Positions 1 to 7,787 of a stretch of DNA of 27,638 nt are shown in pieces; the first letter of the stretch is position 1, and each line of letters opens with the position of its first letter. Source of the stretch: JAZNQL01 sp045590155 (lineage in GTDB: Bacteria > Bacillota > Clostridia > UMGS1883 > UMGS1540); the NCBI GenBank assembly GCA_045590155.1, contig JAZNQL010000020.1, positions 1-27,638 of the forward strand, read 5' to 3'. The position numbers and the translations under genes are program-made. A model generated the notes under the pieces. It saw only the letters and a program-made list of their open reading frames with translations, searched no databases and had not been told where the DNA came from.

Positions 1-222
1 TCCAAAGTCCTGAACCTCGATTGAACCATCAAGAAAACGAGTTACAACGATTTTGTCACCATAACCTTCTCTTGCTTCGTCAATAGAGTTTGACAGTATT
101 TCAAAAACAGAATGTTCACAGCCTTCAAGTCCGTTTGAACCGAATATAACAGCAGGACGGAGTCTTACTCTGTCCGCCCCTTTAAGCTGGGATATACTGT
201 CGTTTCCGTAATTTTGTTTCAT
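1..222 (-). CDS. Type IIA DNA topoisomerase subunit B (GyrB/ParE-like), N-terminal fragment
   Basis: This is the first 74 codons of a gene that runs off the left edge on the minus strand. The translation begins MKQNYGNDSISQLKGADRVR and contains EILSNSIDEAREGYGDKI, which matches the ATP-binding GHKL motif (E-x-x-D/S-N-S-x-D-E-A) of GyrB and ParE, followed by the DGSIEVQD strand. The family hydrolyses ATP to drive strand passage with the GyrA/ParC subunit. The start is the ATG at 222, preceded by an AGAGGT ribosome-binding site. The start overlaps the stop of the vanW-like gene in an ATGA arrangement, so the two are probably translationally coupled. Seen here: the motif and the overlap. Not resolvable: whether it is gyrB, parE or an additional clostridial paralogue, because the rest lies outside the window. 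Confidence 0.85.
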   Translation of the reverse strand, partial: MKQNYGNDSISQLKGADRVRLRPAVIFGSNGLEGCEHSVFEILSNSIDEAREGYGDKIVVTRFLDGSIEVQDFG

Positions 223-1922
223 TGTACTACCTCTTCTGAATTCTGAGTATTTTGGTTTGTATTTTCTGTATCGGTTAAAGTTTCATCTTGCGGTAAAGTT
301 TCGCCTTCTGTACCGCTTTGTGTGGCGCCCTCTGTACCTTCGGGAATGTCAACACCTTCCGCAGGACCTGTGCCTACTAAAACCTCAGATTTTCCTGCCC
401 CGTAAACGCTTTTTGAAACAAAACTGCGCTTTGTTTCGCCGTTGCGGGTTACTGTTTTATAGGTTTCAACAATTGCACCAGAACTACCTTTTTTCTGATA
501 TTTGCGTTCCCCTTCGGGAAGTGTCGGGTCTTCAATTTCCTCTTCAGGAGAAGGAATTACCGAAATAGTTGTATTTTGTATTTTTACATTAAATGTCGGG
601 TCGTCCCTGAACCCTAAAAGTTTTATTGTTAACGCACCGCCACCTGTGGTTTTAGCATCTATTTTTATGGGATAATCGGTATCGTTTACAAATTTAAAGT
701 CAATGTTTCCGTAGTCAACGGTTGCATCCTGACCTAAAGGAACATAGCCAACGGTAAGCTGGTGGTTCAATCTTTCGGTAACCTTTAAATCTGCATAAAG
801 AACGGTGTTGTAAAGTGTACTCGAAACCTGGCATATTCCTCCGCCAAGCCCGTCAACCGTTTCGCCGTTTACATATACGTGAGCGATTGAAAAGCCGGCC
901 TCGGCAGTTCTTTCTCCTACTACCCCATTGTAAGAAAATTCGTCACCTGGCAAAAGAACTGTGCCGTCTATGAGTGAGGTTGCAAGAGCAACATTTTTAC
1001 TTCTTGATACATCGCCCGTATTGTAGTGGGTGGTGTAGGTGCTCAAGGTTTTTGTAAAAATTCTTTCTTCAAGAATTTCTTTTGTGAATTTGGGTTTTAC
1101 AATAGTTGCTTTAACAGAGAAAGATTTGTCGGGCCCGCGGTTTTCTAAAACAAGCTTTTTGAATTCCTTTTCATCTAAAATTATGCCGTTTTTATGAGGT
1201 TCTACAAAAATTTCTCCGTCAGTTCCCTTGTGATAAGAAGCTTCCTGTGCCGTGTCAGACAAACTCTTTAAAAACTCATCTGGGTCAATATCTGCAGGTT
1301 TTCTTGTTTTGTTTTCAAATTTAACCGGTTTATCATAATCGAAATTGCGTACAGTTTCGAGTAACGCTTCTGCAATAACCTTTTTGTCGGGGATTGAACC
1401 TTCGTGCCCTGTGTAAAACAGGAGCGAATCGTCTAAAACCTCGTAACTGAATTCTTCTACAAGGTCATCCTCGTTTTCGAGTATTTTGTCTATTGCGTTA
1501 TACATTGCAAGTTCATCGTAAAAAATTTCGACAGGAATATTTTTTGGGGAAACAGTAGTTACAATAACATCAAGCATACGAGAAAAAATGTTACCGTTTC
1601 TTGATACACCGAAGGCATTTTTTGCAGTAAGCTCATAGTCATAACCCTTTATAAAGGAAGAAGGGTTAATCTGACTTTCACTGTCGCCAAGGTATATACA
1701 AATACTTTCGAAGGAAGAAGGCAATTCTCTTTCAAGTTTTTCTTCGGCTGAAGAAATATTGAGTCCTTGCAAAGATATTCCGCCCACCTTCACGTTCCTG
1801 ATAAGGTCAGAAGAAGATAAAGCTCCTGCCAATCCATAAACCAGAATGCATAAAACAACGGCTGCGGAAATAATAGCGGTATAAACTCCTTTTGAAATTT
1901 TTGGTTTTTGAGGTTTTGTCAC
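219..1922 (-). CDS. VanW family membrane-anchored cell-wall protein with C-terminal G5-like region
   Basis: The protein has about 567 residues. A short basic N-terminus is followed by one hydrophobic segment (AIISAAVVLCILVYGLAGAL), so it is probably anchored in the membrane and faces outward. The next ~240 residues look like the repeated putative peptidoglycan-binding region that precedes VanW domains. The VanW core is near residues 290-420 and contains LLPGDEFSYN, GGGICQVSSTLYN and ERLNHQLTVGYVP. A G5-like segment (YKTVTRNGETKRSFVSKSVY) follows, then a Thr/Glu/Gln-rich tail. VanW has no settled biochemical function; despite the name, most members are not resistance genes. I chose GTG at 1922 because AAGGAG lies 9 bases upstream; the open frame extends to a TTG at 1946 that has no such site. 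The stop overlaps the topoisomerase start. Confidence 0.85.
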   Translation of the reverse strand: MTKPQKPKISKGVYTAIISAAVVLCILVYGLAGALSSSDLIRNVKVGGISLQGLNISSAEEKLERELPSSFESICIYLGDSESQINPSSFIKGYDYELTAKNAFGVSRNGNIFSRMLDVIVTTVSPKNIPVEIFYDELAMYNAIDKILENEDDLVEEFSYEVLDDSLLFYTGHEGSIPDKKVIAEALLETVRNFDYDKPVKFENKTRKPADIDPDEFLKSLSDTAQEASYHKGTDGEIFVEPHKNGIILDEKEFKKLVLENRGPDKSFSVKATIVKPKFTKEILEERIFTKTLSTYTTHYNTGDVSRSKNVALATSLIDGTVLLPGDEFSYNGVVGERTAEAGFSIAHVYVNGETVDGLGGGICQVSSTLYNTVLYADLKVTERLNHQLTVGYVPLGQDATVDYGNIDFKFVNDTDYPIKIDAKTTGGGALTIKLLGFRDDPTFNVKIQNTTISVIPSPEEEIEDPTLPEGERKYQKKGSSGAIVETYKTVTRNGETKRSFVSKSVYGAGKSEVLVGTGPAEGVDIPEGTEGATQSGTEGETLPQDETLTDTENTNQNTQNSEEVVQ

Positions 1923-1989
1923 GATGTTTCTCTCCTTAATGCACAAGCATAACTTTTCTTTAAGTAGATAGTATTCTATACATAATAAC

Positions 1990-2018
1990 AGTATAACAGA
2001 TTTTTTCTTTTAAGTAAA
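1990..2018 (-). promoter_or_regulatory. Promoter for the vanW-topoisomerase operon
   Basis: Read on the minus strand there is TTTACT (2013-2018), a 17-bp spacer, then TATACT (1990-1995) preceded by TGT, an extended -10. It lies about 70 bases upstream of the GTG start and is back to back with the folT promoter. Confidence 0.6.
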
Positions 2019-2058
2019 TAATTTTTAATAATAATTTTCATAAAATTATATATTTTAC

Positions 2059-2087
2059 TTGAAGAAAATGACGAAAAATGCTATTAT
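2059..2087 (+). promoter_or_regulatory. Promoter for the folT-miaB gene series
   Basis: TTGAAG (2059-2064), a 17-bp spacer, then TATTAT (2082-2087), with the start codon about 30 bases downstream behind a GGAGG site. It is the only clear promoter I see before the genes running to 11573, so it may serve several of them. Confidence 0.6.
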
Positions 2088-2117
2088 AAATATAAACAAA
2101 AAATAAGGAGGCTAAAA

Positions 2118-2645
2118 ATGACAAAAAGAGGGACAACAAAAAGACTTGTGGCAATGGGTCTGCTTATTGCAATGGAGATTATTTTTACGCGTTTTTTGTC
2201 AGTACATATAACTCTTTTAGGCAGTTTTACCGATAACATTCATCTGGGCTTTCTGCCTGTTGCTGTAGGCGGTATGTTTTTTGGCGGGGCATGGGGAGGC
2301 ATTATTGCCGCAATAGCTGACGCTTTAAGAGCGCTTATTTTCCCGACAGGGGCATTCAATCCTCTTTTTACAATTTCAGCAGCTTTAAGAGGTGTACTTT
2401 ACGGCTTGTTCTTGCACAAAAAAGCAAAACCTGCAAACATTCTGCTTTCGTCGGCAGTAATATTCTTTTTTATAAACATTCTGCTTTTATCCTTGTTCTT
2501 AAAAATAAGCTATTATCCCGATACACCTTATTTTACAATCTGTGTATCAAAAGCAGTTGTAAGTTTTGTAAACTTTGTAATTCAGGCTATTGTGCTTACC
2601 ATTGCACTTCCGACTGTTGAAAAAAATCTTAAAAATTTGTATTGA
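2118..2645 (+). CDS. folT: ECF transporter S component, folate family
   Basis: This 175-residue, highly hydrophobic protein has the size and five-to-six helix pattern of an ECF S component, the membrane subunit that binds a vitamin and docks to the shared EcfT-EcfA energising module. The N-terminus (TTKRLVAMGLLIAMEIIFTR), followed by a loop with HLGFLPVAVGGMFFG and the G-G-x-x-G-x-I-A-A-x-A-D segment, resembles the folate-type family; the exact substrate is inferred from this resemblance only. No ecfA or ecfT is in the window, as expected for a group II system with a distant energising module. Start: ATG with GGAGG seven bases upstream. Its TGA stop lies 11 bases before the miaB ATG, so the two are co-transcribed. 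Confidence 0.75.
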   Translation: MTKRGTTKRLVAMGLLIAMEIIFTRFLSVHITLLGSFTDNIHLGFLPVAVGGMFFGGAWGGIIAAIADALRALIFPTGAFNPLFTISAALRGVLYGLFLHKKAKPANILLSSAVIFFFINILLLSLFLKISYYPDTPYFTICVSKAVVSFVNFVIQAIVLTIALPTVEKNLKNLY

Positions 2646-2656
2646 CGGAGAAAACT

Positions 2657-3997
2657 ATGGACTATATTTCGGCGGTAAAAGAAATACTTTTAGGCAAAAA
2701 AGCCTTGATAAATACATACGGTTGTCAGCAAAACGAAAATGACAGCGAAAAGCTTGCGGGAATGCTTCGAGAAATGGGTTGCACATTTACCGATAAGGCA
2801 GAGCTTGCTGACATTATTTTGTTTAACACCTGTGCAATAAGAGAAAACGCCGAGCAAAAGGTGTTCGGAACAATAGGCTCAATAAAAAAATTTAAAGAAA
2901 AAAATCCTGCTCTTATAGTTATAGTTACAGGTTGTATGATGGGCGAGGAACATAATATTCAAAAAATAAAAACTTCGTACAAACAGGTAGATATTATTTT
3001 AAGTGCCAATAATCCCGAAAAACTGCCCCAAAAAATTTATGAACATATTATGAGCGGGCAAAGACAGATAGATACACACTATGAAGGATTTATAGCAGAA
3101 GGCCTTCCATACGAAAGAAAAGATAAAATAAAAGCGGGTATCCCTATAATGTACGGGTGCAACAACTTTTGTTCCTACTGCATAGTTCCCTATGTAAGAG
3201 GAAGAGAGAGAAGCCGGAAAGAAGAGGATATTTTAAGGGAAGCTAAAGAATTAAAAGAACAGGGCTACCGAGAAATAATGCTTTTGGGGCAAAACGTAAA
3301 CTCGTATATGGGCGGCGGTGATAATTTTGCGAAGCTTTTAAAAAAGGTGAGCGATACAGGGATAGACAGAATAAGATTTATGACCTCGCATCCAAAAGAT
3401 TTAAGCAAATCTGTAATAGATGTTATGGCAGAAAGGGATAATATATGTAATTGTCTGCACCTTCCATTACAGTCGGGGAGCGACAGAATATTAAAGCTTA
3501 TGAACCGCCATTACGATACAGAAAAATATCTTTCTATAATAGATTACGCAAAAGAAAAAATTCCCGATATTACAATTACAACTGACATAATTGTCGGTTT
3601 CCCTGGGGAAACAAACGAGGATTTTGAACAAACCCTTAATATTTTAAAAAGGGTAAGGTACGATACCTTATATTCCTTTATATTTTCACCCAGAAAAGGT
3701 ACCCCTGCCGAGACAATGGAGGACGTGCTGACAGAAGAACAGAAAAAAGCAAACTTTGAAAGACTTTTAGAGGTTCAGAATAGCATTTCTCTTGAAAAAA
3801 ATCTACCAATGGTAGGAAAACGTGTATCGGTACTTTGTGAAGGGGAAAGCAAGACCGATAAATCTGTTTTAACAGGCAGAACCGAGGGCGGAAAAATAGT
3901 AAATTTTGAAGGTCCGAAGGAGCTTGAAGGCAAGATTTTAGATGTAAATATAACAAGTGCAAAAACTTGGAATTTAACAGGAGAAAGGATAAAGTAA
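2657..3997 (+). CDS. miaB: tRNA-2-methylthio-N6-dimethylallyladenosine synthase MiaB
   Basis: MiaB is a radical SAM methylthiotransferase that converts i6A37 to ms2i6A37 in tRNAs reading UNN codons. All expected parts are visible over 446 residues. The N-terminal methylthiotransferase domain has three cluster cysteines, C23 (NTYGCQQNENDS), C59 (NTCAIREN) and C93 (VTGCMMGE). The radical SAM domain has the CX3CX2C cluster C168-C172-C175 (GCNNFCSYC) followed by IVPYVRGRERSR. A C-terminal TRAM-like RNA-binding segment follows. I chose the ATG at 2657, with CGGAG six bases upstream, over the in-frame TTG at 2642 inside the folT stop. It ends one base before ylbF, so the two are closely coupled. 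Confidence 0.95.
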   Translation: MDYISAVKEILLGKKALINTYGCQQNENDSEKLAGMLREMGCTFTDKAELADIILFNTCAIRENAEQKVFGTIGSIKKFKEKNPALIVIVTGCMMGEEHNIQKIKTSYKQVDIILSANNPEKLPQKIYEHIMSGQRQIDTHYEGFIAEGLPYERKDKIKAGIPIMYGCNNFCSYCIVPYVRGRERSRKEEDILREAKELKEQGYREIMLLGQNVNSYMGGGDNFAKLLKKVSDTGIDRIRFMTSHPKDLSKSVIDVMAERDNICNCLHLPLQSGSDRILKLMNRHYDTEKYLSIIDYAKEKIPDITITTDIIVGFPGETNEDFEQTLNILKRVRYDTLYSFIFSPRKGTPAETMEDVLTEEQKKANFERLLEVQNSISLEKNLPMVGKRVSVLCEGESKTDKSVLTGRTEGGKIVNFEGPKELEGKILDVNITSAKTWNLTGERIK

Positions 3998-3998
3998 A

Positions 3999-4382
3999 AT
4001 GGACATTATTGCAAAAGCACAGGAGCTTGGAGAAGCTATACTCGAAACAGAAGAATACAAACGCTATTCAGCAGCCGACACAGCATGGCGACACGACGAA
4101 AAGGCTATGGTTTTGGTTGAAGAATATAACGCAAAAAAGCTTAACGCTGCAAAAAGCATAGCCGATACAAACCCCTCAGAAGAAGAGGTTGAAAAAGTAA
4201 GAACCGAAATTGCAGAAGCTTTTGAAGCATTAAAGAAAAACGAAGTTTTAAACGAATACTTTGAAGCGGCAGGCGAATACTCCAAAATGGTTGAAAGCGT
4301 AACAAACATAATAAATATGTATGCATCTGGCAATCAGGGAGGATGCTCAGGCTCATGCTCAACCTGCGGCGGCTGCCACTAA
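3999..4382 (+). CDS. ylbF: YlbF/YmcA family protein with cysteine-rich tail
   Basis: This 127-residue, mostly helical acidic protein matches the YlbF/YmcA (Com_YlbF) family. In Bacillus subtilis, YlbF, YmcA and YaaT form a complex that carries iron-sulfur clusters and affects RNase Y-dependent mRNA processing, competence, biofilm and sporulation; that role here is inferred. The last residues carry C116, C120, C123 and C126 (GGCSGSCSTCGGCH), a CX3CX2CX2C set well suited to bind a metal cluster. The start ATG follows the miaB stop by one base, with AGGAGAAAGG overlapping the end of miaB. Placement after an iron-sulfur tRNA enzyme is a common clostridial arrangement, but here AddB follows rather than MutS. 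Confidence 0.85.
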   Translation: MDIIAKAQELGEAILETEEYKRYSAADTAWRHDEKAMVLVEEYNAKKLNAAKSIADTNPSEEEVEKVRTEIAEAFEALKKNEVLNEYFEAAGEYSKMVESVTNIINMYASGNQGGCSGSCSTCGGCH

Positions 4383-4418
4383 AAAATAAGGCTCATTTTA
4401 AAAAGATGAGGTAAGTTT

Positions 4419-7400
4419 ATGCCACTTAATATAATTTACGGGAGAAATATGCTCGAAAAAACTCAATATTGTATAGAGCTTGCCGCCAAAAATTTGCCGC
4501 GGCCTTCCTTTATTATTGTCCCAGAGCAGTTTTCATTTACTGCCGAAAAAATGATTTCCCAAACTTTAGGGATTCAGGGACTCGGTGGCATAGAAATTTT
4601 AAGCTTTAAAAGTCTGGCAAGACGTTTTCTTTCAAAAATGGAAGGTGCGGCAACAAAAAAACTGGACCAATGCAAAAAAATAGTTTTATTAAACCGTATA
4701 CTTTTAAAACATAAAAACGAGTTTGCGTCTTTGTCAAAAAGTGCATTTTTATCGGGTACTGCAGAAGAACTTTCGGAAGTTATTTCGGAATTTAAAAGGT
4801 ATAATATTGCCGAAGAAAAGCTTTTTGAAGTTGCCGAAAAGATGCCGCAGAATATTACAAAAGCAAAGCTTTTGGATATTGCAGCAGTATATAAGTATTA
4901 TAACAGCGAACTTGCGGGACACTTTTTTGACGAGGACGACGAGCTTTCGTTGCTTGCGGAGCTTATAGAGCGGTATGATTTGCTTCGCGGCACAGATATT
5001 TATATTGACCATTTTGACGGTTTTACCCCATCAGAAGAGGCTTGTATTCAGAAAATGATGAAGTATAACCTCACAGTTACTCTGGGGATGAAAGCCGAGG
5101 ACTGTATAAGGGAAGAATTTTATACACTCACAAAAAGCCGTGACAGACTTCTTTGTATGGCAAAATCACATGGGCAAAAGACTGAGTTTATAAAATATGA
5201 AGAGGGAGAAAACAAAAAAGATTCTCCCGAGCTTGATTATTTGCAAAATAAATACTTTGAGTACCCATGCGCAAAATGGGAAGGCAAAACCCAAAATATA
5301 AAAATATTTACCGCCAAAAATCCTCTTGACGAGGTAACATATATTGCCGAAGAGATAATACGTCTTTGCAGACTTGAAAATATAAAATTCGGCGATATTT
5401 CGGTTGTTTTAAGAGGGATAGGGGAATACGAAAGATACATTAAAGCAGTATTCCCAAAATACAATATAAACTTTTTTATGGACAGACGTGCAGATATTTT
5501 AAATCACGCCTGTGTTGTTTCTGTGCTTTCAGCATTAACAGTAATTTGCGAAGGATATAGTTACGAAAATATATTCGGATACATAAAATCAGGCTTTTGT
5601 CCTATAAGCGACAGAGAAATTGAAATCTTAGAAAACTATGTTTTGGCAACAGGAATACGCGGCTCTGTATGGACAGAAAAGGATAATTGGAATATGCGCC
5701 TTGCCATATACAATGAAAATCCCGAGCCTGACCAGAAAGAAATAACCATGATGCAAGAGGCTGACAGAATACGTCGTATTGTTACAGAGCCTCTTGTTTT
5801 GTTGCATAATGAACTTAAAGAGGGCAAAACTGCAAAAGAAAAATGCGTTGCAGTGTATAACTTTATAAACAATATAAACTTGCCTGCGCAAGTAAAAGAA
5901 ATGGCGGGAGAACTTGAAGAAGACGGTAAGCTTTCCGAAGCGGGAGAATGTATAAACGTTTACAACCGTCTTATTGATTCGCTTGACGGAATAGCCGAAA
6001 GTTTAGAGAGTGACTCAATAAGTATGGCAGACTTTTTGCGAGTTATGAAGTCCTGTCTTGCAACATATAAAGCGGGCATTATTCCTATGAGCCGTGACAG
6101 TGTTTTTGTGGGCGATGTAAGCAGAGTAAGAGGATATAATACAAAAGTGCTTTTCTGTATGGGTGTAAACGACGGAGTATTCCCTCAAGGTTCCTCAAAA
6201 AAAGGCATTTTAAGCGATGCAGAGCGCGAACAGCTTGCTCTTTTGGGGATAGAGCTTGCTGCAACCTCAAATGAAAAATGTATAGAAGAAAACCGCCTTA
6301 TTTATAAGGTTTTAGATATACCTAAAGAAAAAATTTATTTCACTCTTTCGGGAGCAAATATGGAGGGTGCGGCACTGCGCCCCTCTTCAATAATAGCCAG
6401 AATAAAAGAGATTTTTCCTAATGTATCCTGCAAAGACAGCCTTTTCGGTATGCCCGAAAAGACTTCTTCTCCAAAAGAAGCACTTTTATATCTTGCAGGA
6501 AAAATCCGCACAGGCTGGGATGATGAAGACAGAAGAATTTTCGGCTGGCTTTTGCAAAATCCCGAGTGGAGCGAAAAAGCAAAAATTATGGTAAGCTATT
6601 CGGATTATAAAAATCACAGCAAGCCTATATCAAAAGAAAATGCAAAAAAACTTTTTGGCGAAGAGCTTACAATAGGTGTGTCGGGAATAGAAAAGTTTTC
6701 GGCATGTCCTTTTGCATATTTTATGCAATATACATTATCTGCGAAAGAAAGACAGAAGGCTTCGTTTGCGGCAAACAGTGCAGGTAGCTTTTTACATAAT
6801 TTTGTAGACGATTTTTCAAACAGAATCGCAAGCGAAAATATTTCGTGGAAAGACCTTACAGAAGAAACAACCGATGCCTTAACAGACGAAATCTTTAACG
6901 ATTTTATTTTGCGTACAAACAAGTACGCACTTGAAAATTCACCTTCGTGTGTTGCAATTTTTACAAGACTTAAAGCCGTTGTTAAAAAGTGTATAATGCA
7001 CATATCTGAACATATGAAAAAGGGCGAGTTTGAGCCTTTGGGGTACGAAATTTCATTTTCAGACAAAGGAAGAATGAAACCTTTGTGCATAACACTTCCC
7101 ACAGGACAGAAAATAAAGCTTACAGGGCGTATTGACAGGGCAGATATACTTAAAACTGAAAACGGCAGCTTTATAAGAATTATTGATTATAAATCAGGGA
7201 AAAAAGAGTTTAATTTGTCCGACGTTGCAAACGGGCTTAATTTGCAGCTTGCAATTTATTTGACCGCACTTTGCGAAAACGAAATAGAGGATGCCCCTGC
7301 CCCTGTAAAGCCTGCGGCAATACTCTATTACAGACTTACAGACCCAGTAATTGCGGCAGAGCTTTCGGATGGCGAGGATAAAGTTAAGGAAAGCAAGCTT

Positions 7401-7787
7401 AAAGAACTTAAAATGAAAGGTGTTTTGCTTGATAATAAAGAGGTTGTCCGTGCAATGGATAAAACCATGGAAAAAAGCTCCGACATTCTGCCTGTAAGAG
7501 AAAATGCATCGGGAGAGCTTGGCGGCTCGCTTTTAACCGAAAAACAGTTTGAGTATATGAGCGAACATGTGAAATATTTGGCAGGGCAGCTTTCTGAAAA
7601 TCTGTTAAAAGGAAGAACCGACATATCCCCCTATAAAACAAAAGATACATCGGCGTGCCAGTACTGTGCATATAAAACGGCATGCGGCTTTGATTTGTCT
7701 ATACCTGGATGCCATTACAGACATATAGAAAATTTGGCTTTTTCGGATGCACTCACAGTAATGCGAGGTGACAAAGATGAAGATTAA
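4419..7787 (+). CDS. addB: AddAB helicase-nuclease, subunit AddB
   Basis: AddB partners AddA in processing double-strand breaks for RecA loading; the family's AddB subunit has an inactive helicase fold that senses Chi and an iron-sulfur-stapled nuclease. The protein is 1122 residues, close to the usual length. The C-terminal nuclease has D923-Y924-K925 (RIIDYKSGK) and a downstream LQLAIYL helix. The cluster cysteines are C763 (SACPFAYF), C1080, C1083 and C1089 (CQYCAYKTACGF), with the CX2CX5C spacing typical of AddB. The N-terminal Walker A position reads GRNMLEKT: the Lys-Thr is kept but the preceding Gly is Glu, so nucleotide binding there is doubtful. GAGGT lies seven bases before the ATG. 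The end overlaps addA by 11 bases. Confidence 0.93.
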   Translation: MPLNIIYGRNMLEKTQYCIELAAKNLPRPSFIIVPEQFSFTAEKMISQTLGIQGLGGIEILSFKSLARRFLSKMEGAATKKLDQCKKIVLLNRILLKHKNEFASLSKSAFLSGTAEELSEVISEFKRYNIAEEKLFEVAEKMPQNITKAKLLDIAAVYKYYNSELAGHFFDEDDELSLLAELIERYDLLRGTDIYIDHFDGFTPSEEACIQKMMKYNLTVTLGMKAEDCIREEFYTLTKSRDRLLCMAKSHGQKTEFIKYEEGENKKDSPELDYLQNKYFEYPCAKWEGKTQNIKIFTAKNPLDEVTYIAEEIIRLCRLENIKFGDISVVLRGIGEYERYIKAVFPKYNINFFMDRRADILNHACVVSVLSALTVICEGYSYENIFGYIKSGFCPISDREIEILENYVLATGIRGSVWTEKDNWNMRLAIYNENPEPDQKEITMMQEADRIRRIVTEPLVLLHNELKEGKTAKEKCVAVYNFINNINLPAQVKEMAGELEEDGKLSEAGECINVYNRLIDSLDGIAESLESDSISMADFLRVMKSCLATYKAGIIPMSRDSVFVGDVSRVRGYNTKVLFCMGVNDGVFPQGSSKKGILSDAEREQLALLGIELAATSNEKCIEENRLIYKVLDIPKEKIYFTLSGANMEGAALRPSSIIARIKEIFPNVSCKDSLFGMPEKTSSPKEALLYLAGKIRTGWDDEDRRIFGWLLQNPEWSEKAKIMVSYSDYKNHSKPISKENAKKLFGEELTIGVSGIEKFSACPFAYFMQYTLSAKERQKASFAANSAGSFLHNFVDDFSNRIASENISWKDLTEETTDALTDEIFNDFILRTNKYALENSPSCVAIFTRLKAVVKKCIMHISEHMKKGEFEPLGYEISFSDKGRMKPLCITLPTGQKIKLTGRIDRADILKTENGSFIRIIDYKSGKKEFNLSDVANGLNLQLAIYLTALCENEIEDAPAPVKPAAILYYRLTDPVIAAELSDGEDKVKESKLKELKMKGVLLDNKEVVRAMDKTMEKSSDILPVRENASGELGGSLLTEKQFEYMSEHVKYLAGQLSENLLKGRTDISPYKTKDTSACQYCAYKTACGFDLSIPGCHYRHIENLAFSDALTVMRGDKDED

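Noticed and set aside
6614..7102. Long antisense frames inside addB, addA, infB and ylxR (such as 6614-7102, 9387-9905, 24222-24791, 25800-26360)
   Set aside because: They lie opposite well-supported genes with intact motifs, resemble no family, and have no ribosome-binding sites.
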